A DNA stretch of 64,000 nt from an uncultured Eubacteriales bacterium (GTDB taxonomy: Bacteria; Bacillota; Clostridia; Peptostreptococcales; Anaerovoracaceae). A model generated the notes under the pieces. The model saw only the letters and a program-made list of their open reading frames with translations. It was not told the DNA's origin and made no database searches. Location of the stretch: the NCBI GenBank assembly GCA_902786355.1, contig CADABZ010000001.1:62001-126000 (forward strand). Direction: 5' to 3'. Both the position numbers and the translations under genes were made by a program. Below are positions 34,654 to 42,101 of the stretch, piece by piece; positions within the stretch are counted from its first letter, which is position 1, and each line of letters begins with the position of its first letter.

Positions 34654-35730
34654 ATGAAAGAGCCGAAACAGATCCCAAAACAGAATAATAAGCCGACTGT
34701 TCCGAAGCAGAAAATCAGACCGGACAGGCAGGACCGGATCGGACATATAATCGAAAGAGATATACTGTTCGTGATAATTTCCATGCTGGTTTTCTCACTT
34801 GTCGAAGGCAAACCTAATATCGCGTTCATCATACCTTCGGTAATAGTAACAGTCTGTGGCGAGCTTCTTGCTGCGATGAAAGCAAGAGCTTCGGAGCCTG
34901 ATTCTGTCAGAAATTCGAAGAAGTTCGTAAGCAGTGACAGGCTATTCATGAGACCTTCAGAGCTTTTTCCTGTTTCCGAAGTATCTGAACAGGACGCCTC
35001 TGATATTCAGGCTGCCAGGGTTCAGCATGCCGGGGATATATCTTTAGACGATTTCAGCAAAGCTGCCAGCAGGTTAAAACAGCGATCTTCCACTGCAAGG
35101 AATAATACAACTGTATCAGGTAACAGACACAGGAAATCCGGACCGGGAGTCTTCACGCTCACCACGATAATTTTCGTGATAGCTATGATTATTTCTATCG
35201 GCCTTCCGATCCTTGTCAATTTTATCTCTGATACTGACGTTACAGTTAATGACGAAGATAACGGTTCGTATTCCACCATTGATTTCTATTCCGAAGAATT
35301 TCTCAGTAAGCAGTCTGATGAAGTTTTCAGCAGACTGAGTGCAGGAGACATTGAATGGCTTGAGAGTTTCGGCAAAGGAGATCCTGAAGGCCTTCTTAAA
35401 GTGATGGACTGGGGGAATATAGATATCGACGAAGATACCAGATCGTACAATGATCAGGAATGCTTCATAAGATACAACGTCACAAGCAAGGGCAGCGAAT
35501 ATAAAGTTGCCATCAAATATTCAGGGCCGAACATCTCTGAAGATGATTCCGATGTTACTGTTGAAGGAATTGCCGTCTGTCCGAGAAAGGTATGGGATGA
35601 TTTCTCCGATGCTTACTATAAAGAAGATTCTGAACTTACGTACAATGATCTGTTTGAATCGATAGCAGAAGCAACAGTAAGTGTCGGTGACAACACATAC
35701 TACGACGACTACACTACACTCACATGGTAA
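34654..35730 (+). CDS. Membrane protein of unknown function
   Basis: 358 residues: basic Lys/Pro/Gln tail, two close hydrophobic segments (about 35-75), a cytoplasmic-type loop of about 95 residues, a third helix (TLTTIIFVIAMIISIGLPIL), and an acidic extracytoplasmic domain to the end. No SD is obvious before the ATG; a TTG at 34636 is an alternative start. The last bases overlap the next gene (ATGGTAA), so translation is coupled. Confidence 0.65.
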   Translation: MKEPKQIPKQNNKPTVPKQKIRPDRQDRIGHIIERDILFVIISMLVFSLVEGKPNIAFIIPSVIVTVCGELLAAMKARASEPDSVRNSKKFVSSDRLFMRPSELFPVSEVSEQDASDIQAARVQHAGDISLDDFSKAASRLKQRSSTARNNTTVSGNRHRKSGPGVFTLTTIIFVIAMIISIGLPILVNFISDTDVTVNDEDNGSYSTIDFYSEEFLSKQSDEVFSRLSAGDIEWLESFGKGDPEGLLKVMDWGNIDIDEDTRSYNDQECFIRYNVTSKGSEYKVAIKYSGPNISEDDSDVTVEGIAVCPRKVWDDFSDAYYKEDSELTYNDLFESIAEATVSVGDNTYYDDYTTLTW

Positions 35731-36266
35731 AGAAGAGACGCAGAAGACTTCCGGCAGATTTGCTTGTAATGGTGATAATCTCAGAATTATTTGCCATGGG
35801 CTTTTCGTGTGCTGAGATATTCAATATTTCCACTGAAAGGATAGTCGACAGAAGGACAGCTTCTATAGCTCAGCTAAGCGTCTCTGATCTGTACGATCCG
35901 TCTGATTCAGTCGATGCAGGCGTCAAGGCATATGAGGAATGGTGGGAGGAAGAACACAGGTGGAAAGGACCTGTTCTCTCAGCCGGCAGGGGAGTCAACT
36001 ACGGACCGTCAGGCAAAGAAACATATTACAATCTTGATATGAGTGTGATCGTAAACATCATGAGAGGTATGGGCAACACTGATGAATACTGGGTCCGTGA
36101 GGATGGCTGCAAGATGCTCGGTGACTATATTATGGTGGCAGCCAATCTGGATCTGCATCCGAGAGGGTCGATCGTGGAGACTTCACTTGGTGAAGGGATA
36201 GTCTGCGATACAGGCGGATTCGCTCAGAATAATCCGACTCAGATAGATATAGCAACAACATGGTGA
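35724..36266 (+). CDS. 3D-domain-like cell-wall protein
   Basis: 180 residues: N-terminal anchor or signal (LVMVIISELFAMGFSCAE) and a C-terminal segment with the layout of the 3D (Asp-Asp-Asp) domain found in RpfB/YabE-type wall lytic proteins (NLDLHPRGSIVETSLGEG, IVCDTGGFAQN, QIDIATTW). The two late aspartates are present; the first is not certain. Overlaps its neighbours by 7 bases on both sides. Confidence 0.65.
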   Translation: MVKKRRRRLPADLLVMVIISELFAMGFSCAEIFNISTERIVDRRTASIAQLSVSDLYDPSDSVDAGVKAYEEWWEEEHRWKGPVLSAGRGVNYGPSGKETYYNLDMSVIVNIMRGMGNTDEYWVREDGCKMLGDYIMVAANLDLHPRGSIVETSLGEGIVCDTGGFAQNNPTQIDIATTW

Positions 36267-37348
36267 CAAAACATCAGGATCAACTTAGCTCAATCGCATC
36301 CGCTTTCCGGATCAATGGCACACCTGTGTGCATAAGACCGATAGGAAACGGTCATATCAATGATACATATCTGGTGGAGTGCTCATATGCTGAGACCGGC
36401 ATATCTGAAGGCGCTCCGCTTTTATCTTGCAGCAGATATGTCCTGCAGCGCATCAATGAGAATGTTTTCGGATCTCCTGACGATCTTATGGACAATATAG
36501 TTCGGGTTACAGAATACCTGGGTAAGGGACTAAGGATCATACCGGCACGCAGCGGCTCACCGTACTTAAGGACTGAAAATGGCTGCTGGCGCATGATGAA
36601 CTATATAGAAGGATCTTTTGCCACTGAAACCTGCAGTAATGCGGATCAGTTTATGGAGATAGGAAGAGCTTACGGATCATTCATATCTGATCTGTCGGAC
36701 TTTCCGGCCGGGACTCTTCATGAGACTATTAAATATTTCCACGATACCAGGCAGAGGTTTCAGAGATTCATCACTGCATGCAGAAGGAATATTGCCGGGC
36801 GGGCAGAAAATGCCGCTGAGGAGATCCGTTTTGCTCTGGAGCATGAGAAGCATGTCGACATACTCAATGACAGCCTGAAAGCAGGAGAGATGCCTCTCAG
36901 AGTGACGCACAACGATACCAAGATCAACAATGTGCTGCTTGACAGGGAGACTGAGAAAGCAATATGCGTCATAGATCTTGATACTGTGATGCCGGGTCTG
37001 GCTGTCAATGATTTCGGCGATGCGATAAGATCAGGCGCTGCTACGGGCCGTGAAGATGAGACGAATTCTGATGCCGTAAGGCTTGACCTTGATATGTACA
37101 GGGCGTTCGCAAAAGGATTCATTGAAGGCTTTCCGGACATAACTGAAGCAGAGATAAAAATGATGCCCGCCGGTGCAAGAATGATGACTCTCGAATGCGG
37201 ACTAAGATTTCTGACAGATTACCTGGAAGGAGATCATTACTTCAAGACCGATTATCCGGAACACAATCTCGTAAGATGCAGGACACAGTTCAGTCTTCTC
37301 AGGGATATGGAAGAGAAACAGGAAGAGATGTCAATAACAGGGTGTTAG
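36260..37348 (+). CDS. Aminoglycoside-phosphotransferase-fold kinase, similar to N-acetylhexosamine 1-kinase (NahK)
   Basis: 362 residues, cytosolic. It keeps the phosphotransferase catalytic loop HNDTKINNVLLD and the metal aspartate in IDLDTVMPG, followed by NDFGDAIRSGA, which is close to the NahK-type sugar kinases that phosphorylate the anomeric carbon of GlcNAc or GalNAc. The start overlaps the 3D-domain gene by 7 bases (ATGGTGA). With a wall-lytic-type neighbour, salvage of amino sugars released from the envelope is a reasonable guess. Substrate not proven. Confidence 0.75.
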   Translation: MVTKHQDQLSSIASAFRINGTPVCIRPIGNGHINDTYLVECSYAETGISEGAPLLSCSRYVLQRINENVFGSPDDLMDNIVRVTEYLGKGLRIIPARSGSPYLRTENGCWRMMNYIEGSFATETCSNADQFMEIGRAYGSFISDLSDFPAGTLHETIKYFHDTRQRFQRFITACRRNIAGRAENAAEEIRFALEHEKHVDILNDSLKAGEMPLRVTHNDTKINNVLLDRETEKAICVIDLDTVMPGLAVNDFGDAIRSGAATGREDETNSDAVRLDLDMYRAFAKGFIEGFPDITEAEIKMMPAGARMMTLECGLRFLTDYLEGDHYFKTDYPEHNLVRCRTQFSLLRDMEEKQEEMSITGC

Positions 37349-37362
37349 TTTAAAAGATTGAC

Positions 37363-37396
37363 AACTATTCCTAAAATCATAATTTTCGGAATAGTT
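37363..37396. repeat. Long imperfect hairpin after the kinase gene
   Basis: AACTATTCC (37363-37371) / GGAATAGTT (37388-37396), continued after a T/C mismatch by AAAAT/ATTTT with loop CATA: 14 base pairs. A TTGACA hexamer sits just upstream (37358-37363) without a matching -10. Confidence 0.6.
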
Positions 37397-37405
37397 ATAA
37401 CCCTG

Positions 37406-37443
37406 AAACAGCAGATCATGTATCTGCCGTGATCTGCTGTTTT
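37406..37443 (+). terminator. Terminator of the envelope gene run
   Basis: Stem ACAGCAGATCA (37408-37418) / TGATCTGCTGT (37430-37440) with flanking AA and TTT; the U-tract is short (TTTT then GG). Confidence 0.65.
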
Positions 37444-37573
37444 GGCTGTATCCGTTGATATTACTGCGTTTCACAATATCTGATATTATTTTTATTATTT
37501 CAATTATTATTTCTGTTCCTATTTACTCTGCACTCTATCCTTCTTATTATTTTTCGGATTAATTCTGTGCAAT

Positions 37574-37626
37574 TGAAGATCCGGTACTGTCAGCCGGGAT
37601 GCATAAAACTTACAGTACCGGATTTC
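37574..37626. repeat. 16-bp near-perfect inverted repeat between convergent genes
   Basis: TGAAGATCCGGTACTGT (37574-37590) pairs with ACAGTACCGGATTTCA (37612-37627) with one bulged base and a 21-base loop. No T run on either side. The rest of 37444-37695 is AT-rich, with ATTATT-type low complexity at 37485-37560, and holds no gene I can support. Confidence 0.7.
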
Positions 37627-37695
37627 AAATAAAACACACTATCCTAGAAATATATACCGCGGAGGTACATATATTGCTAGCTTTCGCTATCAGGC

Positions 37696-38001
37696 TCAGT
37701 ACACCGGAACGTACAGAACATCTCCCGGATGTATATCCTCTGAGTCCATATCATTGATCTCGCATATGCTGTAGACGATGTCTCTGTAGCTTAGATCTGT
37801 ATCAGGATTGTACATCTCGGCAAGACCCCAGAGAGTATCACTTTCCTGTACAACTACGCGCTCGTATGTTACTTCTGATGCAGCCTCAGCCTGGCTGACG
37901 TTCAGAAGACTGTATCCTGCGAATATAATGATCATGATGCTGATAAGTACGAATAAGAAGAACCTTACAGGGCTTACAATTCTATAATGACGTGTTTTCA
38001 T
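37696..38001 (-). CDS. yneA: YneA-like LysM cell-division inhibitor, SOS-controlled
   Basis: 101 residues: short basic N-terminus, one membrane helix (FFLFVLISIMIIIFAGYSLL), then a LysM domain (VVVQESDTLWGLAEMYNP ... INDMDSEDIHPGDVLYVPVY). Length, order and topology match B. subtilis YneA (about 105 residues), which halts septation after DNA damage. The ATG at 38001 follows CAGGTG with good spacing; an in-frame GTG at 38010 is part of that SD. The promoter carries two LexA boxes. No lexA gene is adjacent, unlike the usual divergent lexA-yneA pair. Confidence 0.85.
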   Translation of the reverse strand: MKTRHYRIVSPVRFFLFVLISIMIIIFAGYSLLNVSQAEAASEVTYERVVVQESDTLWGLAEMYNPDTDLSYRDIVYSICEINDMDSEDIHPGDVLYVPVY

Positions 38002-38030
38002 GATATACACCTGACTTTCTATATATAAAC

Positions 38031-38047
38031 AGCCGATCAGATCGGCT
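38031..38047 (-). promoter_or_regulatory. Hairpin in the yneA leader
   Basis: AGCCGAT (38031-38037) / ATCGGCT (38041-38047) with a 3-base loop, followed on the minus strand by GTTTATATAT. It could act as an attenuator or RNA stabiliser. Confidence 0.4.
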
Positions 38048-38105
38048 TAAACATCTGTTCGAATTGGTATATCTGAATTATAAACACCTGTTCTGGTAAT
38101 GTCAA
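38048..38105 (-). promoter_or_regulatory. yneA promoter with two LexA boxes
   Basis: Minus strand: TTGACA (38100-38105), 17-base spacer, TATAAT (38077-38082), a perfect promoter. LexA box 1 AGAACAGGTGTTTA (38081-38094) lies between the two hexamers and touches the -10; box 2 CGAACAGATGTTTA (38048-38061) lies just past the start site. They match 12 and 13 of 14 positions of CGAACRNRYGTTYC. Box centres are 33 bp apart, about three helical turns. Confidence 0.88.
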
Positions 38106-38259
38106 TAGAAAATTAAACAAAAGTTCGGAAAATTTGTTCGCGTGTTCTTTTTAATTTTATTCCCATAAAAAGGCAATAAAAACGACAGCTTTTTCCCGTG
38201 TTATTCCGGCCTGATGACCGGAACAGCACAGAAGCAGCTGCCTCAGCAATATTATAAGA

Positions 38260-38396
38260 TCAGAACCAGATAGATTTAAGTATGAATCCTCCGGCATCCT
38301 GACGGCGTCCCCTTCCCTGTATCTGTTCAGATCAGAGTCATACTCTCCGTTGAAGACTTCCTGTTCTTTTCCGTTGATATTTACTACCGGACATCT
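38260..38396 (-). pseudogene. Possible remnant of a DUF3592-type domain after ybaK
   Basis: Immediately after the ybaK stop, in the same frame, the DNA reads CPVVNINGKEQEVFNGEYDS and then LNRYREGDAVRMP; a shift of one frame continues PGGFILKSIWF and stops. The pattern (PVV, NGKE, Y.EGD.V.M.P) recalls the end of DUF3592 membrane proteins. No start codon with an SD is present. The other part of the gap (38106-38259) is AT-rich with one weak hairpin (38204-38223). Confidence 0.3.
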
Positions 38397-38888
38397 CTAA
38401 TCCCTTGTAAGATCTGCGAATTCAGCCCCTATGAATTCAGCAAGAGTGTCAGGCGGGAGTATTATCTGTACACCCCGTTTTCCCGCCGAGAAGTATATCC
38501 TGTCGAAAAGAACAGCTGTTTCATCTATGAATGTAGGGTACTGCTTCTTCATTCCTATAGGAGAACAGCCGCCGCGGATGTAGCCGGTAAGATCGAATAT
38601 CTCTTTGACATGGATCATCTCGATCTTCTTGTTGCCAGATACAGAAGCAGCCTTCTTGAGATCCAGAGTCGCGCCTGAAGGGATGACGAATACGAAGAGC
38701 ATTCCTGCATCGCCCCTGGTCACGAGAGTCTTGAAGACCTCATCCTCAGATACTCCGAGAGCTTCAGCAGCGTGGACGCCGGAGAGATCGCTCTCGTCAT
38801 ATTCATATTCACCCATCTCATACTCGATGCCGGCACTGTCAAGCTGCCTCATCGCATTTGTTTTGTCTACTTTCTGTTTCTTAGCCAT
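38397..38888 (-). CDS. ybaK: YbaK/EbsC-type Cys-tRNA(Pro) deacylase
   Basis: 163 residues. The family hydrolyses misacylated Cys-tRNA(Pro). Visible: VFKTLVTRGDAG, the catalytic-lysine-type DLKKAA, GYIRGGCSPIGMKK and a C-terminal FIGAEFADL. Its start overlaps the 3' end of the upstream TVP38-like gene by 22 bases, so the two are co-translated. Full length. Confidence 0.92.
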   Translation of the reverse strand: MAKKQKVDKTNAMRQLDSAGIEYEMGEYEYDESDLSGVHAAEALGVSEDEVFKTLVTRGDAGMLFVFVIPSGATLDLKKAASVSGNKKIEMIHVKEIFDLTGYIRGGCSPIGMKKQYPTFIDETAVLFDRIYFSAGKRGVQIILPPDTLAEFIGAEFADLTRD

Positions 38889-39610
38889 TCTATCCTCTGT
38901 TTTAATGTGAGCTTATCAGCATTTTCGAGTTCATCGAGAAATGCGAGCATGTCCTTGCGCCTGATGTACAAAACTATCAGAAGAACTGCTGTGATGACTG
39001 CAAGAGCTGCGATAGCATAATAGTTCTTCTGACTGAAGAAATGCCCGAGAAGTATGCTTCCGAGCATGCCCGGAGTCCTTCCGATAGTGGATACTATCAG
39101 GAATGGACGGAATCTCATCTCAGATATACCGGCAGCATATGCCGCAAGATCCTTAGGTATCCCCGGAATGAAATATATAAGGAAGAGAGCCATCAGTCCC
39201 TGTCCGGAATCCAGCTTTCTCCGGTAATAATCGATCTTTTTCTCACCGAACAGTGTGGAAACAGCATCCCGTCCGAGTATTCTGGCGACATGAAAAGTGA
39301 TAGTTACGCCTATTGCAGCCCCAATGACAGATAAAATATATCCGCCAACTATGCCGAAAATATAGCTTGCAGCGAACTGTATAGGCTGACCCGGGATGAT
39401 ACAGACTATCACCTGCAGGATCTGCATACCAAGAAGCACCCCTGCTGCATGTTTTCTGTGTTCCATGAGCATCTGAGGAAGCTGCTTCAGCCATTCGGTG
39501 TTGAACAGAGTGTCCCGGCAGTTGATATACAGCAAGAGAGGCACTCCGATAAGAATGAATGCCAGTATCAGTAATTTAATGACTGCTGATGCCTTGCTGC
39601 GCTTCTCCAT
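38867..39610 (-). CDS. TVP38/TMEM64 (VTT-domain) membrane protein
   Basis: 247 residues with about six hydrophobic segments. The VTT/SNARE-associated core is clear: IIPGQPIQFAASYIFG, a Gly-rich GGYILSVIGAAIGVTITF, and FLIYFIPGIPKDLAAYAAG. DedA-superfamily proteins of this kind have been linked to lipid scrambling or flipping. Basic C-terminus in the cytosol. It lies 16 bases after the PLP-enzyme gene. Confidence 0.9.
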   Translation of the reverse strand: MEKRSKASAVIKLLILAFILIGVPLLLYINCRDTLFNTEWLKQLPQMLMEHRKHAAGVLLGMQILQVIVCIIPGQPIQFAASYIFGIVGGYILSVIGAAIGVTITFHVARILGRDAVSTLFGEKKIDYYRRKLDSGQGLMALFLIYFIPGIPKDLAAYAAGISEMRFRPFLIVSTIGRTPGMLGSILLGHFFSQKNYYAIAALAVITAVLLIVLYIRRKDMLAFLDELENADKLTLKQRIEWLRNRK

Positions 39611-39626
39611 ATTCCGTAGTGATGTT

Positions 39627-40937
39627 CTATAACCGGATCAGACCTTTCTTCAGCATAGTATCAAGACTGCTTACCACGCCGAATCTTGAGTGCTCGTATG
39701 TAAGTCCGCCCTGGAAATAAGCAATGTAAGGCTCACGGAGCGGAGCGTCAGCTGAGAGTTCTATGGATGATCCCTGGACGAATGCTCCTGCAGCCATTAC
39801 TACCTGATCCTGATAGCCCGGCATATCCCATGGCATAGGAGTAACGTATGAATCCACCGGTGAAGCAGCCTGCACAGCCTGGCAGAATGCTACAGTCTTG
39901 TCAGGATCAAGGATTTTGATTGCCTGGATTATATCGCTTCTTGATGCCATCGGGCGGGGCATGACTTCGAAGCCGAGTTCATCGTATATGACGCCTGCGA
40001 GCATCGCGCCTTTTACGGCCGCATTGACGACCTTAGGTGCCATGAAAAGTCCCTGCAGGACATGTCTGTTCTGTCCGTATGTCAGGCCGCATTCAGCGCC
40101 GATCCCGGGACATGTAAGACGGTATGAGATTCTCTCTATTAGATCTTCCCTTCCGACTATATAGCCGCCGGAGAGTGCTATTCCGCCGCCTGGATTCTTG
40201 ATAAGTGATCCTGCCATGACATCCACGCCGAAGTCTGTAGGCTCATTGATGTCTACGAATTCACCGTAGCAGTTGTCGAGCATGACTATGATCGAAGGAT
40301 CGATACTGTGGATCATCTCAGTCAGCCTGCGTATACTCTCTACTGAGATAGCCGGTCTCCAGTCGTAGCCTGTGGATCTCTGCATCGCGACTACTTTTGT
40401 CTTGTCTGTTATGGCAGCCCTGACAGCATCAAAGTCTATATCCAGCTCATCATTAAGAGGGACCTCATTATAGAGGATCCCGTAGTCGAGTATTGTGCCT
40501 TTGAAGCTGCCGTCCGAATGCTTGCCGATGACAGTCTCGAGAGTATCGTAAGGAGCTCCTGTGGCTTCGAGCAGCTCTTCTCCCGGAGCGAGTATCCCGA
40601 AAAGTGTCGTTGCGATGGCATGAGTGCCGTTGACTATGTTAGGTCTGACGAGAGCGGCCTCTGTATTGAATACTGAAGCATATACTTTTTCGACAGCTGC
40701 TCTGCCGGGATCATCGTATCCGTAGCCTGTGCTCCAGTCAAAATGTGTAGCGTTTATATGGTTGTCCTGAAAAGCTCTGAGGACTTTCATCTGGCATATA
40801 GAGCAGACATCGTCAGCCTCAGCGAATCTCTCTTTGAGCTTATTCTCCGCAGCGTCAGTTATATCGAGCACGCGCGGGTCTATATCGAATTCTTTGATAA
40901 GGTAGTCTCTGTATCTGTTGTTAGTTCTTTCCTGCAT
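39627..40937 (-). CDS. Aluminium-resistance / methionine gamma-lyase family PLP protein (YnbB-like)
   Basis: 436 residues, cytosolic fold-type I PLP enzyme. N-terminal helix bundle, then HFDWSTGYGYDDPGR, NGTHAIATTLFG, and the likely PLP lysine in GSLIKNPGGGIA. Family members in Bacillota sit just after miaA/hfq, as here. The biochemical role is poorly defined; some are annotated as methionine gamma-lyase. Gap of 21 bases to the recombinase gene upstream. Confidence 0.88.
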   Translation of the reverse strand: MQERTNNRYRDYLIKEFDIDPRVLDITDAAENKLKERFAEADDVCSICQMKVLRAFQDNHINATHFDWSTGYGYDDPGRAAVEKVYASVFNTEAALVRPNIVNGTHAIATTLFGILAPGEELLEATGAPYDTLETVIGKHSDGSFKGTILDYGILYNEVPLNDELDIDFDAVRAAITDKTKVVAMQRSTGYDWRPAISVESIRRLTEMIHSIDPSIIVMLDNCYGEFVDINEPTDFGVDVMAGSLIKNPGGGIALSGGYIVGREDLIERISYRLTCPGIGAECGLTYGQNRHVLQGLFMAPKVVNAAVKGAMLAGVIYDELGFEVMPRPMASRSDIIQAIKILDPDKTVAFCQAVQAASPVDSYVTPMPWDMPGYQDQVVMAAGAFVQGSSIELSADAPLREPYIAYFQGGLTYEHSRFGVVSSLDTMLKKGLIRL

Positions 40938-40958
40938 GATAATTTCCTGATAGTTATA

Positions 40959-42098
40959 TTATTCTTCTGTTCTTTCGAGCTCCCACTCCATGTCGTTGAC
41001 AAGGTCACGTTTGACATTCATCTTGTGCTGAGCATAGAGCTGAGTAGTTGTGACCTGCTCATGATCGAGAAGTGCTGCTACATCATATATGGAATTGCCG
41101 CGTCCGATCAGAGATGTTGCGGCAGTAGCTCTGAGCTTGTGAGGACTGTAGCCTGTATCCCGTGAAGTGCCGAGCGCGATCGACGTGTATTTCTTGACAA
41201 GCTGTCTTATTGCCCTCTCTGTGATGCGCTTGCCCTGAAGCGACAGGAAGAGAGCGTCCTCAGAGGCGTTATTCTGCGCTGTGACGGTCTTTCTCTCAGT
41301 TGAGAGGTAATCATCCAGAACCATGATAACAGAGCGGTTGAGAGGCATTACAGACTCCTTGCCGCGCTTACGGTATATCTTGAATTCACCTCTTGAGAAG
41401 TTGAAAGACGAAACATTGAGCTGCTGCAGCTCGCTGAGTCTCAGACCGTATGTGACAAAAAGCATGAGTATCGCCTTGTCGCGGAGTTTTGTCTTCTCCC
41501 AGTAGCGCCTCTCGTGATCTGTGAGGCTTGTGCCGTTGGTAACAGCATCGAGCATTATCATGACCTCATCATCCTGGAGAGCCTTGATCTCCCTCTCCCC
41601 CGGCTTAGGAACACGGATAGGATCGAAGCCGTCAGTGATGTTTCGACTGATATGGCCGTCTCTGTACAGCTGTTTGAAGAGCACAGAGATGGATGATTTC
41701 TTTCTGGCGAGGGATTTGTTGTTGTTCTCATACACAGTGACGGTATCACCATCATCTACCATGTATTTGCGGCAGTGATCGATGAAGAGGTTGATATCCG
41801 CCGCTTCTATCTTATCGAGCTCATCCGAAGTGACCTTAGAAGTCGTCTGAGCCTCTGTCAGGTCAGTCTCGCTGATAAGATAATTGAAGAAAAACTTCAC
41901 ATCCCGGAGGTATGCAAGCCTTGTCATCGGCAGCACATTGCCCTTCAGATAAGAGAAATAAGAGCGAAGAAAAGACGGAAGCTCCTTCTGGATCTTCTCG
42001 CACTCGAGATATATATCGTTTTCCTTTTCGACGATATTATCAGGTTTTCCGCTCTTATTGTGGGATTTGAATGTCTTGCTGCTTTCGGTTTTCTTCAT
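40959..42098 (-). CDS. Tyrosine recombinase/integrase (Xer-like)
   Basis: 379 residues. Core-binding SAM-like domain (about 35-150) and catalytic domain with the full set: Arg in GLRLSELQQLN, Lys in KRGKES, HKLR, His in DHEQ, and the nucleophile in TTQLYAQ. An extra basic N-terminus of about 30 residues precedes the core. It lies 3 bases from miaA in the mutS-mutL-miaA unit, in the place where hfq is common, with no integrase-type neighbours, attachment sites or tRNA. It is probably a resident chromosomal recombinase rather than a phage remnant. Confidence 0.88.
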   Translation of the reverse strand: MKKTESSKTFKSHNKSGKPDNIVEKENDIYLECEKIQKELPSFLRSYFSYLKGNVLPMTRLAYLRDVKFFFNYLISETDLTEAQTTSKVTSDELDKIEAADINLFIDHCRKYMVDDGDTVTVYENNNKSLARKKSSISVLFKQLYRDGHISRNITDGFDPIRVPKPGEREIKALQDDEVMIMLDAVTNGTSLTDHERRYWEKTKLRDKAILMLFVTYGLRLSELQQLNVSSFNFSRGEFKIYRKRGKESVMPLNRSVIMVLDDYLSTERKTVTAQNNASEDALFLSLQGKRITERAIRQLVKKYTSIALGTSRDTGYSPHKLRATAATSLIGRGNSIYDVAALLDHEQVTTTQLYAQHKMNVKRDLVNDMEWELERTEE

Positions 42099-42101
42099 CT
42101 A

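Noticed and set aside
37676-37756. Plus-strand 26-codon frame with a good GGAGGT before TTG
   Set aside because: Overlaps the 3' end of yneA in antisense, has no promoter and no peptide-like features; the SD match is probably chance.
38204-38223. TTCCGG/CCGGAA hairpin as terminator of the ybaK unit
   Set aside because: Stem of only 6 bp and no T run on the minus strand.
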